DNA of 64,000 nucleotides from Porphyrobacter sp. IPPAS B-1204 (GTDB taxonomy: Bacteria > Pseudomonadota > Alphaproteobacteria > Sphingomonadales > Sphingomonadaceae), in assembly GCA_003724185.1 (NCBI GenBank), contig RHGM01000001.1, positions 558,001-622,000 of the forward strand, in the 5' to 3' direction. A program made the position numbers and the translations under genes. Under the pieces are notes generated by a model. That model was not told the DNA's origin and made no database searches. It was given only the letters and a program-made list of their open reading frames with translations. Each line of letters opens with the position of its first letter. Within the stretch, counting starts at the first letter, position 1. Shown here in pieces: positions 1 to 8,772 of this stretch.

Positions 1-1
1 C

Positions 2-433
2 GATTACGAGGAAACGCTGCGCCTCACCACAGGCGCGCGGCTGTGGTCGAACCGCTCGCGGGTGATGCTGACCATCATCGAAGACACCGCGCCGCACCAC
101 GATTTCCTGCTGACCCCGTGCTCATACGACACGTTCCGCCATTTCTACCCCGACAAGCCGCTGCACCGCGGCTGCTTCGGCAATCTGGCCGAGGCGCTGG
201 CGCCGCATGGCGTGGAGCCGGACCACATCCCGGCAGCGTTCAACATCTTCATGAACGTGACGGTGGACGCTGACGGCAAGCTTGCCGTGCTGCCGCCGCA
301 GACACAGCCCGGCGATCTCATCCGTTTCCGGGCGGAAATGGACCTCGTCATCGGGCTGACGGCCTGTTCGGCCTATGCCTCGAACGGCGGCAGCTTCAGG
401 CCGATCGACTTTTCAGTGGAACTGCCGGGCTGA
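2..433 (+). CDS. DUF1989 / urea carboxylase-associated family protein (5' partial)
   Basis: Only the last 143 residues are present; the frame is open to the left edge. The readable part starts D-Y-E-E-T-L-R-L and carries features I associate with the DUF1989 (urea amidolyase-associated) family: a T-P-C-S-Y-D segment with a conserved cysteine, an F-N-I-F-M-N-V stretch and a glycine-rich end. Members sit near urea carboxylase or aminomethyltransferase-like genes, but their biochemical role is not settled and no such neighbour is visible here. The gene converges on the amidohydrolase pair, with a G/C-rich hairpin between. Family assignment is fairly sure, function is not. Confidence 0.7.
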   Translation, partial: DYEETLRLTTGARLWSNRSRVMLTIIEDTAPHHDFLLTPCSYDTFRHFYPDKPLHRGCFGNLAEALAPHGVEPDHIPAAFNIFMNVTVDADGKLAVLPPQTQPGDLIRFRAEMDLVIGLTACSAYASNGGSFRPIDFSVELPG

Positions 434-436
434 GGC

Positions 437-468
437 CAGCGCCGCGCGCCTATTGCGGCGCGGCGCTG
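437..468. terminator. G/C-rich hairpin between convergent genes
   Basis: Perfect 11-base arms (437-447 and 458-468) with a 10-base loop lie just after the DUF1989 stop and across the stop of the convergent amidohydrolase. There is no T-tract on either side, so it is a possible bidirectional or Rho-assisted terminator rather than a classical intrinsic one. Confidence 0.4.
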
Positions 469-1682
469 ACCTGCTTCCCGTCCACCACCACGCCGACCAC
501 GTGGGAGGTGTACTCAAACGGGTCGCCATCGAACAGCGCCACATCGCCATCCTTGCCGACCTCCAGCGATCCCACGCGCTTGTCCATGCCGATCACCTTT
601 GCGGCATTGATCGTGATGCTCGCCAGAGCCTCGTCCCGGGTCAGCCCGTTGGCCGCCGCGATGGCCGCTTCGAACAGCACCACGCGGGATTTGGGGACAT
701 AGCCTTCATAGCCCGACTGGTAGGCAAACGGGATGCCCGCAGCCTGCAGCACCGCGCCGGTGGTGAAGCTGGCGTTTTCGAACTCGCCATATTGCCGCGC
801 CATCGGCGGGTGGAGGATGACCTTCACCCCGGCCGCCTTGATCTGGTCGGTCAGCAGATAGGCCTCTGCCGCGCCGTCCAGCACCAGATCAATGCCGAAC
901 TCCTCGCGCAGCCGCAGCGCGCTCATGATGTCCTGCGCGCGGTGGGCGGTGACCAGCAGCGGCAGCTTCCGGGCGAGCACATCGCGCATCGTCAGCACTT
1001 CAAGGCTGGGCGGCTTGTCGGGGCCGGCCTTGGCCTCACCCTTTTTCGCAGGCTTGGGCGCTTCGCCCTGCTTGGCGGAAATCAGCGCCTGACGCAGCAT
1101 GGCGATCTGCTTGGCACGTGTACCGGGGGACTTGCCCGATCCGGCCAGCGCGGAAGGGCCAAGATTGGCAGCCACCATCGCATCGCGCATGATCACCGCT
1201 TCATCGGCAGTGGCGCCGACCGTCTTGGCCACCATCGTCTGCCCTGAAACAAGTGCGCCGGGGCCGTGGCCGGTGTGGATCGTCGTCACCCCGAACCCGC
1301 GCAGCCATGCGACCAGCGCATCATCCGGGTTATAGGCATCGATGGCGCGCAGCTGCGGCTGAACCGGCGCGGTCCTGTCAAGCTGGTCCTGATCGTGTTC
1401 CTGATTGAGATAACCGGAAAGGCCCACCACCGTGCGGGCATCGACCAGTCCGGGGGTGACCACCTTGGCCTCGACCACGGTGAAGCCTTCGGGGATCGGC
1501 GTGCTGGCCGCAGGGCCGACCGCGATGATCTTGCCATCGTCGATCACCACCACGCCGTCTGTGATCATCGGGCCAGCCATGGTGTGCACCTGCTCGCCCC
1601 TGATCGCGATGTCCTGCGCGTGTCCCGCGGTGGCGAGTGCCAAGGCGCTGGCGGCCACAAGGCCAATTTTGGTGATACGCAT
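450..1682 (-). CDS. Secreted amidohydrolase-like protein lacking the metal-binding residues
   Basis: 410 residues with a Sec signal peptide (about 1-22, ending G-H-A-Q-D) followed by an amidohydrolase fold: N-terminal beta-sandwich, then the segment where the family has H-x-H reads V-D-A-R-T, so the first two metal ligands are missing. The later histidine seen in the paralog as I-Q-H-G-T is L-D-G-A-A here, and the S-I-H-S-D-D segment is Y-Q-S-G-Y. The C-terminal N-A-A-K...G-S-L-E-V-G-K-D-G-D motif is intact. Its ATG shares one base with the stop of the upstream full amidohydrolase, so they are almost certainly co-translated. I read it as a catalytically impaired partner or scaffold; substrate unknown. 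Confidence 0.85.
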   Translation of the reverse strand: MRITKIGLVAASALALATAGHAQDIAIRGEQVHTMAGPMITDGVVVIDDGKIIAVGPAASTPIPEGFTVVEAKVVTPGLVDARTVVGLSGYLNQEHDQDQLDRTAPVQPQLRAIDAYNPDDALVAWLRGFGVTTIHTGHGPGALVSGQTMVAKTVGATADEAVIMRDAMVAANLGPSALAGSGKSPGTRAKQIAMLRQALISAKQGEAPKPAKKGEAKAGPDKPPSLEVLTMRDVLARKLPLLVTAHRAQDIMSALRLREEFGIDLVLDGAAEAYLLTDQIKAAGVKVILHPPMARQYGEFENASFTTGAVLQAAGIPFAYQSGYEGYVPKSRVVLFEAAIAAANGLTRDEALASITINAAKVIGMDKRVGSLEVGKDGDVALFDGDPFEYTSHVVGVVVDGKQVSAAPQ

Positions 1683-3001
1683 CAGTGCCCGCCCTCCCCT
1701 TCGGCGATTTCCCAGTGGTGGTGCGATGCTTCCATCGGGCTGCCCGCGCCAAAGCCTCCCGTTGCCATCAGCAGGTCTTCAGGCTTGCTGCGGTCAAACA
1801 GCTTGGCGCCTTCGACCCAGGTTTCCAGAATGTGGGTGTAGGTCGACAGCGGATCGCCATCGAGCACAAGAAAATCGGCGTCCTTGCCCGGTTCGAGCGA
1901 TCCGACGCGGGCATCCAGTTTCATCTGCCTGGCGCCGTTGATGGTCAGCGCCCGCAGCGCGCCATCAGGGGTCATGCCGCCGCGCACCGCCAGCGCAGCC
2001 TCGCGCAGCAGCATCCGCGAATCGATCACCGCATCGTCCGAATGGATCGACACCAGCACCCCTGCGCGTTCGAGGATCCCGGCATTGTCCATGCGAAGGT
2101 CCATCGTCTCCAGCTTGCCGCCGGGCGCATCGAGCGTGATGTTCGACACCGGCACACCGGCCTTGGCCAGTTCGTCAGCGATCTTCCAGGTCTCGGTGCC
2201 GTGCTGGATCAACACGTCGAAGCCGAATTCCTGCTTCAATCGCAGCACGGTCATGATGTCGTCGGCGCGGTGCGAGTGGAAATGGACCAGCCGTTCGCCC
2301 GAAAGCACTTCGCACAAGGCATCCTTGGCCAGATCGCGGGTCTTGCGGTCGCCGCTGCAATAGGTCTTGGCCTCGGTCAGGGCTTCACGCACCAGCGATG
2401 CCGATTTGGCGCGGGTGCCGGGAAAGCCGGTGCCGCCCATCGGGTTGGTGCCGTTGGCCATCTTGATACCGCCCAGCGCCGCGCCATCCTTCATCTGGAA
2501 GGCGATATCCTCGATCGTGCGGCCCTTGCGCAGCTTCATGTAGAAGGTCTGGCCGCTGACAAGGTGTCCGGAGCCGGGCATGATGTTGACGGTGGTGACC
2601 CCGCCCGCGCGGGCCTTGTCGATGCTGGGAGACAGCGGATCGATCGAATCCATCGCCCGCACTTCGGGCTGGACCGGGCCGGAACCATCGGCCCCGGCCA
2701 CCTGGCCGATGTGGGAATGGGTGTCGACGATCCCCGGCATGATCACCCGGCCATCGGCCGCGATCTGCTGCGCATCGGCGGGAATGGCGATGTCGCTGCC
2801 CACGGCGACGATCTTCCCATCCTTGATGACCAGCGTGCCGTTGTCGATCGGCTCGCCCGCCATGGTAAGGATGCGCGCGCCGGTGATGGCGATGGCGCGG
2901 TCCTGCGCCGCTGCCGGGGCGGCGGTCGCTACGGCGATGGCGGTGATGGCGGCCCCTGCCAGAACGGCGATCCGCCCTGACCCCGAATTCGCATGTTTCA
3001 C
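1682..3001 (-). CDS. Secreted metal-dependent amidohydrolase
   Basis: 439 residues. A signal peptide (about 1-32, ending A-A-A-Q-D) indicates export to the periplasm. The imidazolonepropionase-like amidohydrolase domain has the metal motif D-T-H-S-H, further conserved histidines in H-F-H-S-H-R and I-Q-H-G-T-E, and the aspartate of S-I-H-S-D-D-A. The C-terminal G-S-L-E-P-G-K-D-A-D-F motif is typical of the superfamily. Exported members of this group have been linked to dipeptide or cyclic amide hydrolysis, but nothing here fixes the substrate. First gene of a two-gene operon with a degenerate paralog, stop and start overlapping by one base. Confidence 0.9.
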   Translation of the reverse strand: MKHANSGSGRIAVLAGAAITAIAVATAAPAAAQDRAIAITGARILTMAGEPIDNGTLVIKDGKIVAVGSDIAIPADAQQIAADGRVIMPGIVDTHSHIGQVAGADGSGPVQPEVRAMDSIDPLSPSIDKARAGGVTTVNIMPGSGHLVSGQTFYMKLRKGRTIEDIAFQMKDGAALGGIKMANGTNPMGGTGFPGTRAKSASLVREALTEAKTYCSGDRKTRDLAKDALCEVLSGERLVHFHSHRADDIMTVLRLKQEFGFDVLIQHGTETWKIADELAKAGVPVSNITLDAPGGKLETMDLRMDNAGILERAGVLVSIHSDDAVIDSRMLLREAALAVRGGMTPDGALRALTINGARQMKLDARVGSLEPGKDADFLVLDGDPLSTYTHILETWVEGAKLFDRSKPEDLLMATGGFGAGSPMEASHHHWEIAEGEGGH

Positions 3002-3097
3002 GCAGGCCTACTCCCTGTTGGTGCCTCTTGTCACAGTCCTAAAGGCCGCAGCGCTTGCGGCACAAGGGCCAAGGGACGCGGACTCTGGGGACAATCC

Positions 3098-4054
3098 CTA
3101 TGGCCGCTGCTGCTCTGCCCGCGCCGCAATCATCGTGGCTGCCGCTTGTGCCATCAAACCGTTGGAGTGACCGACGCCGGGCACGGGCTCGACCCGCCAG
3201 CCATAGGCCGCGCCCCATTGCGCGGCGAGCGCCCGCCCCTCGTCATGGAAAGCCAGCCCGCGGGCATAGCGATGCGGCCCCTGGCGGTTTGCCTCTGGCG
3301 TGGTGCGCAGATTGGGATGCGCGGTATCGGTGTCGGCCGTGCCGAGCAGCAGCGTGAGCGGCTTTGCCAGCGCGGCCTTCAGCCCCTCGGCGCTGACCGG
3401 AGCCCCTTTGGTCCCATAAGGAAAATCGGCGGCCAGATCGGGCATCATGTACCAGCCTGCATTGGCTGCAATCGCCTGTTCGATCCGCGCCTCGGGCATC
3501 AGGATCACATAGCGGTGGACGAACTGCGCTCCGGCGGAATGGCCATAGATCGTGTAGCGCGGCACCTGCGTGCCAAAGCGGCGGCGGGCCTCGTCGAACA
3601 GCGGTTCAATGGCAGCGTAAGACCACAGATTGCGCGGCCGCGGCGTGCCATCCTTGTCCTCGAAATAGCCGGTGTTGTACCCGCGCGATCCGGGGAAATC
3701 CGCCTTGGAGAATTTGGGCACGATGACGATGAAGCCCTTGTCACGCGCCAGACCGGCCCATTCGTCACGGTAGCGGTCGGCATCGCGGTTGACGCCGTGC
3801 ATCACCACCACCACCGGGGTCGTGGGCGTCACCGTATCGGGCAATTGATACCACACCGGCAAGGGCGGGCCGTCCCACCCCGCAAACACGAACCGTCCGC
3901 GCGTTTCCTGCCGCGTCTCGGTCTCGGGCGCGCAGCCCGTCATCAAGGCTGCCAGCAGCAATGCGGCAATGAGGATGCAGCGCTGCACCAGCGTCCGGAT
4001 CAGCGCGGCCGGATCGGGGCGCGGCGGCCGGGCCAAACTTGCAATCGCTGACAT
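3098..4054 (-). CDS. Alpha/beta-hydrolase lipoprotein (PHB depolymerase / feruloyl esterase-like)
   Basis: 318 residues. A hydrophobic segment ending L-M-T-G-C (Cys41) is a good lipobox, so the protein is probably an envelope lipoprotein; the n-region is unusually long and translation could start later. Catalytic motifs of an alpha/beta hydrolase are visible: nucleophile elbow G-H-S-A-G, acid in G-T-A-D-T-D and histidine in G-V-G-H-S-N. The V-V-V-M-H-G-V-N-R-D-A oxyanion region resembles polyhydroxybutyrate depolymerase/esterase LpqC-like proteins. It is on the same strand as the amidohydrolase pair, about 96 bases upstream of it, and could share its transcript. Substrate not determined. Confidence 0.8.
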   Translation of the reverse strand: MSAIASLARPPRPDPAALIRTLVQRCILIAALLLAALMTGCAPETETRQETRGRFVFAGWDGPPLPVWYQLPDTVTPTTPVVVVMHGVNRDADRYRDEWAGLARDKGFIVIVPKFSKADFPGSRGYNTGYFEDKDGTPRPRNLWSYAAIEPLFDEARRRFGTQVPRYTIYGHSAGAQFVHRYVILMPEARIEQAIAANAGWYMMPDLAADFPYGTKGAPVSAEGLKAALAKPLTLLLGTADTDTAHPNLRTTPEANRQGPHRYARGLAFHDEGRALAAQWGAAYGWRVEPVPGVGHSNGLMAQAAATMIAARAEQQRP

Positions 4055-4122
4055 GGCCCATTTCCCCTCGCTTCGCCGAGGCAGGAGCCTAGCCCCGCAG
4101 CACCGGACCGCGCAAGCGCGGG

Positions 4123-5457
4123 TCAGCGGAACCGTGCGGGCTTCAGATCATACTTCGCCAGCTTGTCATAGATCGTCTTGCGCGGGGTCTGGAGCATCGC
4201 CTGCACCTTCGCAATGTCGCCCTGGCAGCGGCGCAGCGCGTCTTCCAGCACGGTCTGCTCGAAATCGGCGACGATCTGCTGCAACGGACGCTGCCCTGTC
4301 AGCGCGCCGCCGCCCGCCTCGACCTCGGCAAGGCCGAGCACGAAGGCGCGGGCATAACCGCTGAGTTCATGCAGATTGCCCGGCCATTCGTGCGACTGAA
4401 CATGGCGCCATTGGGCCTCGCCAATCGGCGGGGCTGGCATGTCCAGTTCGCGGGCATGGCGGGCGACGAACAGGCGGAAGATTTCCGGCACATCCTCGCG
4501 CCGTTCCGACAGAGGCGGAAAGGCGATCTGTACCGCGCCCAGACGGTGCCAGACAGGATCGGGCACCGCATCGCGCGCTCCGCTCCCGGCAAGCCGGGCG
4601 ATGATGATGCGGATATTGAGCCTCCGGGCCTTGGCCGCACCGATGGGCCAGACCTCGCGCTTTTCGACCAGAGCGGCCAGCCGCGTGGTCAGCACGCTGC
4701 CTGCCGCCGCAATCTCGTCAAGGAACAGGGTGCCGCCATTGGCACGCTCGATCAGGCCGGTGCGCGACAGGCCACCGCCCGATGCCCCGGCTGCCGGATC
4801 GCGCCCGAACAGCAGCAGTTCGGCATCCTCATGCGCCAGCACGCCGGCATCGACCGCGATGAAGGGCCGGCTGCGGCGCGGGCTGAGGTCATGGATCGCC
4901 TGTGCGCCATAACTCTTGCCGGAACCCGCCGGGCCGGTCAGCAGAACGTCAATTTCCGACCGGGCCACGCCTTCGATCACCGAACGCAGCCGCTCGGCAG
5001 CCGCCGAAGTGCCAATGATTGCAGCCCCTGCGCTGCGCCCCGCTTCCTGCCGCAGCCGCCGGTTTTCCAGCGCCAGCGCCCGCCGCCCGGCCGCCGCCCG
5101 CACAGCGCGGATCAGATCGGCGGAGGCATAGGGCTTGGTCAGGAAATCGGCCGCCCCGTTTTTCATCGCCGCCACCGCCATCGCGATATCACCGTGGCCG
5201 GTGGTCAGGATCACCGGCAGATCGGGGTCAATGTCGCGCAGCATCGCAAAGAAGGCGATCCCGTCGATCCCCGGCATCCGCACATCGCTGACCACTACGC
5301 CGGGGTAATCGGCATCCAGCCGGGCGAGCGCGGCGCGGGCATCGGGGAAGGCCGCGACCTCGGCGCCTTCAAGCATCAGCGTCTGCATCGTTGCATCGCG
5401 CAGGGCCGGTTCATCCTCGACCAGGGCGACATGCAACGGGGGAACGGCGTTTGTCAT
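4123..5457 (-). CDS. dctD: DctD-like NtrC-family response regulator without GAFTGA loop
   Basis: 444 residues: receiver domain (1-120, phospho-acceptor Asp58 in S-D-V-R-M-P-G, Lys in T-K-P-Y), AAA+ domain (about 145-375) and Fis-type helix-turn-helix at the C-terminus (D-I-A-K-V-Q-A-M-L-Q-T-P-R-K-T-I-Y). Walker A (G-P-A-G-S-G-K-S, 175-182) and Walker B (G-G-T-L-F-L-D-E-I) are kept. The loop that in sigma-54 activators reads G-A-F-T-G-A and contacts the sigma factor is replaced by D-P-A-A-G-A-S-G-G-G (220-229). The start overlaps the stop of the sensor kinase gene by four bases (ATGA). With the adjacent kinase and dctA this is the C4-dicarboxylate regulator; loss of the loop suggests it does not act through sigma-54. 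Confidence 0.88.
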   Translation of the reverse strand: MTNAVPPLHVALVEDEPALRDATMQTLMLEGAEVAAFPDARAALARLDADYPGVVVSDVRMPGIDGIAFFAMLRDIDPDLPVILTTGHGDIAMAVAAMKNGAADFLTKPYASADLIRAVRAAAGRRALALENRRLRQEAGRSAGAAIIGTSAAAERLRSVIEGVARSEIDVLLTGPAGSGKSYGAQAIHDLSPRRSRPFIAVDAGVLAHEDAELLLFGRDPAAGASGGGLSRTGLIERANGGTLFLDEIAAAGSVLTTRLAALVEKREVWPIGAAKARRLNIRIIIARLAGSGARDAVPDPVWHRLGAVQIAFPPLSERREDVPEIFRLFVARHARELDMPAPPIGEAQWRHVQSHEWPGNLHELSGYARAFVLGLAEVEAGGGALTGQRPLQQIVADFEQTVLEDALRRCQGDIAKVQAMLQTPRKTIYDKLAKYDLKPARFR

Positions 5458-7145
5458 GCAGCCGGCATCTCCATGATGAAGCGGGCGCCCGGCCCCCCAC
5501 CCTCGTGCACGGCATCTTCATGCAGCAGGTCGCCGCCAAGCTGGCGCATGATCTCGCGCGCGATGGCAAGGCCAAGCCCGATGCCGTCGCTTTTCGAGGT
5601 GACGAAGGGCTGGAACAGCGTGTCGCGCAGGTCTGCGGGAACCCCCGGCCCGGTATCGCTGACGCTGAGGCGCACCTGTTGCCCCTCGGCCTCCACCGCA
5701 AGCGTGATCTGGCCCCCGGGCGCACAGGCCTGCACCGCGTTCTGGAGAAGGTTGACCAGCACCTGTTCCAGCTGGACATGGCGCGCGCGCACCGTGGTCG
5801 CGGCCAGATCGGCGGCGGGGCGTTCAAGCGTCAGCCCCTTCTGGCGGATCTGGTCGCGCAGCAGCAGCAGCGAACCGTCGATGACTTCGGCAAGGGTGAT
5901 CGCGCGCGGCTCATCGGCAGAACGGCGGCTGAAGTTGAGTTGTTCTGCCGTGATCTCTCCGATCCGCCCCGCCAGTTGCGCGATCTTCCCAAAATTGGCG
6001 GCCGCTTCGTCCGTTCGTTCAGCCGCGAGCAGCCTTTCGCCGTTCTCGGCATAGACCCGCATCGCGGCGAGCGGCTGACGGATTTCGTGGCCCAGCCCGG
6101 CGGTGATCTGGCCCAGCGTGGCGAGCCGGTTGGCCTGCTGCAACTGTTCGCGCAGCAGCGCGGTCTGCGCCGCGACATTGGCGGCGGCGCGGGCCTGGCG
6201 CTGGCGTTGCCATTGCCATGCCGCAGCCCCTGACAGCATCAGCAGCACGAGCGCCATCACCGCCGCCAGCCGCGCATTGGCCAGCGCCACCGACAGGCGC
6301 GGCGCGGGATCGGCCAGCAGGTGCAACTCCCACCCCACCGGCGCAATCGGCTGGATCTTCTCAATCATCCGCACCGGCGAAGCGGCATTGCGGGCGGGCA
6401 GTGCGAAAGGCTGCGGCTCGGCCACGCCAAAGCGCACCGCATCACGCGCCGGATCGCGGCCTGCGCTGGCGGGCGCGCTGGAAGCGGCAGCGCGGAACCG
6501 CCACGCGGGATTGCTCGCCAGCAGAACGATGCCGCCCGCATCGGTGACAAACACACCGTCCTCGGCGTCACGCCACTTGCGCTCGAGGCTGTCGAACTCG
6601 ACCTTCACCGCCACCACGCCCGAAGGCGCGCCTGCCGGGCCGACCCGCTGGGCGAGATAAAGCCCGGGTCGGCGGCTGACCGTGCCAAGCGCGAATTCGC
6701 TGGCGGTGCCATCCCGCAGCGCGCCCCTGAAGTAATCGCGAAAGCCATAGCGGGAGCCCACGAAGCTGTCGGGCCGCTCCCAGTTGCTTGCCGCCAGGGT
6801 GGTGCCGCGCGCGTCCATCAGATAGATTGCGGCAGCGTTGGTCTGCTGCGCCAGCGCGGCAAGACGGCGATTGAGCACCGCGCTCCCGCCGCCCTGCCCG
6901 CCCAGCAATTCGGCGACTTCGGGATCGGCCGCCAGAACGCGCGGGACGAGGCTGAACTTGTTGAGCTCGCTTTCCAGCCCGGCAGCCAGAAGCGCGGCCT
7001 GATTGGTGGCCTCGGCGCGGGTTTCTGTCAGCGCGTTGACCCGCACGGCGCGCTCGATCCCGAGCATGGCAAGCGCCGCCAGCAGCGTCAGGGCGACCAG
7101 CCCCACCGCCACCAGATACCACCGCCCAAGCCTGCCCTGCCGCAA
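5454..7145 (-). CDS. dctB: C4-dicarboxylate sensor histidine kinase DctB
   Basis: 563 residues: transmembrane helix near 8-28, a long periplasmic double-PAS/Cache-like sensor region (about 30-290), a second membrane helix (V-M-A-L-V-L-L-M-L-S-G), then a dimerisation/phospho-acceptor helix with G-L-G-H-E-I-R-Q-P-L-A-A-M and an ATPase domain with N-box L-V-N-L-L-Q-N-A-V-Q, D-T-G-P-G-V-P and G-I-G-L-G-L-A-I. The H-E-I-R-Q-P-L-A motif is characteristic of DctB-type kinases. The start is TTG, supported by an A-A-G-G-G-G-G-G ribosome site a few bases upstream. The gene reads away from dctA and is translationally coupled to dctD, so it should sense succinate/fumarate/malate for transporter control. 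Confidence 0.9.
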   Translation of the reverse strand: MRQGRLGRWYLVAVGLVALTLLAALAMLGIERAVRVNALTETRAEATNQAALLAAGLESELNKFSLVPRVLAADPEVAELLGGQGGGSAVLNRRLAALAQQTNAAAIYLMDARGTTLAASNWERPDSFVGSRYGFRDYFRGALRDGTASEFALGTVSRRPGLYLAQRVGPAGAPSGVVAVKVEFDSLERKWRDAEDGVFVTDAGGIVLLASNPAWRFRAAASSAPASAGRDPARDAVRFGVAEPQPFALPARNAASPVRMIEKIQPIAPVGWELHLLADPAPRLSVALANARLAAVMALVLLMLSGAAAWQWQRQRQARAAANVAAQTALLREQLQQANRLATLGQITAGLGHEIRQPLAAMRVYAENGERLLAAERTDEAAANFGKIAQLAGRIGEITAEQLNFSRRSADEPRAITLAEVIDGSLLLLRDQIRQKGLTLERPAADLAATTVRARHVQLEQVLVNLLQNAVQACAPGGQITLAVEAEGQQVRLSVSDTGPGVPADLRDTLFQPFVTSKSDGIGLGLAIAREIMRQLGGDLLHEDAVHEGGGPGARFIMEMPAA

Positions 7146-7197
7146 CGTCCCCCCTTAGCTCGCCCGCCTGGGGCAAGATGCGATGCACGGGTTGCCT

Positions 7198-7215
7198 TGT
7201 GCGGCTTTCCGCAAG
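7198..7215. promoter_or_regulatory. Putative DctD binding site, distal (imperfect palindrome)
   Basis: TGTGCGGCTTTCCGCAAG matches the proximal palindrome at 15 of 18 positions in the same register. It lies 32 bases upstream of that site, about three helical turns, so a regulator could occupy both on one face. Assignment to DctD is by resemblance to the tandem rhizobial dctA sites as I remember them and by position between dctB and dctA. Confidence 0.65.
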
Positions 7216-7229
7216 GGGTGCAAGGAATT

Positions 7230-7247
7230 TGTGCGGATTTCCGCACA
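7230..7247. promoter_or_regulatory. Putative DctD binding site, proximal (near-perfect palindrome)
   Basis: TGTGCGGATTTCCGCACA has perfect 8-base arms around a TT centre. The arms look like the inverted repeat bound by DctD upstream of rhizobial dctA. A further half-site (TTTGCGGA) is at 7251-7258. The remaining 130 bases before dctA show no GG-N10-GC sigma-54 element that I can find. Confidence 0.7.
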
Positions 7248-7383
7248 GTCTTTGCGGAAATTGCGCCTAACTTACTGGAATTGGTCAGTTTGGTTACACA
7301 AAGCGAAAATCTTGTAGCAAAATGCGCAGTGCCCGAGATTCCTTCGCCGAGAGGCACTGACAGGGGAGGGAATCGCGCAGCCC

Positions 7384-8772
7384 ATGGGTTTGCAAGCAAC
7401 CATGACGCCAGACGCGCGCCCCGCGCCGGTGCGAAAGCCGTTCTATCGGCAGCTCTACGTGCAGGTGCTCACCGCGATTGCGTTGGGAGCGCTGGTCGGT
7501 CACCTGTTCCCTGAAACCGGTGCAGCGCTCAAACCGCTGGGCGATGGCTTCATCAAGCTGGTGAAGATGATCATCGCCCCGGTGATCTTCCTCACGGTTG
7601 CCACCGGCATTGCCGGGATGCGCGACATGAAGGCGGTGGGCAGCGTTGCAGGCAAGGCCTTCGCCTATTTCATCACCTTTTCCACGCTGGCGCTGATCAT
7701 CGGGCTGGTGGTGGGCAATGTGGTGCGGCCCGGAGAGGGTCTGAACATCGACCCGGCCACGCTCGATACCGCCGCGGTGTCCGGCTATGCCGAAAAGGCC
7801 GAGGCGCAGACGATCAGCGGGTTCCTGCTCAACATCATTCCCGAAACGCTGTTCAGCGCCATGACCGACGGGCAGATCCTGCAGGTGTTGCTGGTGGCGA
7901 TCCTGGCCGGCGTCGCCATCGCGATGACCCGCCCGGCGAGCGATCTGGTGATGGACGTGCTCTCGTCATTCAGCGAGGTCGTGTTCCGGCTGGTGCACAT
8001 GCTGATGAAGCTTGCGCCGATCGGGGCCTTCGGGGCGATGGCCTTCACTATCGGCGAATTCGGGATCGGCAGTCTGGCCAACCTCGCCGCGCTGGTGGCG
8101 ACGTTCTACCTCACCTCGCTGTTGTTCGTGCTGGTGGTGCTGGGGCTGGTCGGCTGGTTCAACGGCTTTTCGATCTTCGCGCTGATCCGTTACCTGCGCG
8201 AAGAACTGCTGCTGGTGCTGGGCACATCGTCGTCGGAAGCCGCGCTGCCGAGCCTGATGGAAAAGATGGAGATTGCCGGGTGCCGCAAGGCGGTGGTCGG
8301 TCTGGTGGTGCCGACCGGATATTCCTTCAACCTTGATGGCACCAACATCTACATGACGCTGGCCGCGCTGTTCATTGCGCAGGCGGTGGGCGTCGATCTC
8401 AGCCTCGGCGAACAGCTTACGCTGGTGCTGGTGGCGATGATCAGTTCCAAGGGCGCGGCGGGCGTGACCGGTTCGGGCTTCGTGATCCTTGCCGCAACGC
8501 TGTCCGTTGTGCCGAGCGTGCCTGTCGCGGGGATGGCGCTGATCCTCGGGATCGACCGCTTCATGAGCGAATGCCGCGCACTCACCAATTTCGTCGGCAA
8601 TGCGGTGGCGACCATCGTGGTGGCCGGCTGGGAAGGTGCGCTTGACCGGGACCGGCTGGCCGCAGCGATGGCGGGTGCGCCCCTGCCCCTGCCCGAAGAA
8701 GACATCGAACGCCACGAACGCAGCGGCCCGGTCAGCGAGAAGATCGCCGAAGTTCTGGAGAAGACACGATGA
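7384..8772 (+). CDS. dctA: C4-dicarboxylate:cation symporter DctA
   Basis: 462 residues, typical length for DctA. It has multiple hydrophobic segments and the family hallmarks: [14 protein letters not shown] near 50-65, the serine-rich re-entrant loop [11 protein letters not shown], the [12 protein letters not shown] motif and the [10 protein letters not shown] loop. It imports succinate, fumarate and malate across the inner membrane. It is divergent from dctBD, with palindromic sites between. Its last four bases (ATGA) contain the start of an esterase gene, so it heads an operon with genes not usually found with dctA. A second in-frame ATG six codons downstream is an alternative start. Confidence 0.95.
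   Translation: MGLQATMTPDARPAPVRKPFYRQLYVQVLTAIALGALVGHLFPETGAALKPLGDGFIKLVKMIIAPVIFLTVATGIAGMRDMKAVGSVAGKAFAYFITFSTLALIIGLVVGNVVRPGEGLNIDPATLDTAAVSGYAEKAEAQTISGFLLNIIPETLFSAMTDGQILQVLLVAILAGVAIAMTRPASDLVMDVLSSFSEVVFRLVHMLMKLAPIGAFGAMAFTIGEFGIGSLANLAALVATFYLTSLLFVLVVLGLVGWFNGFSIFALIRYLREELLLVLGTSSSEAALPSLMEKMEIAGCRKAVVGLVVPTGYSFNLDGTNIYMTLAALFIAQAVGVDLSLGEQLTLVLVAMISSKGAAGVTGSGFVILAATLSVVPSVPVAGMALILGIDRFMSECRALTNFVGNAVATIVVAGWEGALDRDRLAAAMAGAPLPLPEEDIERHERSGPVSEKIAEVLEKTR

Noticed and set aside
7248..7383. Possible sigma-54 promoter for dctA
   Set aside because: I looked for GG-N10-GC and TGGCAC-N5-TTGC; the closest is GG-N9-GC near 7292, which has the wrong spacing.
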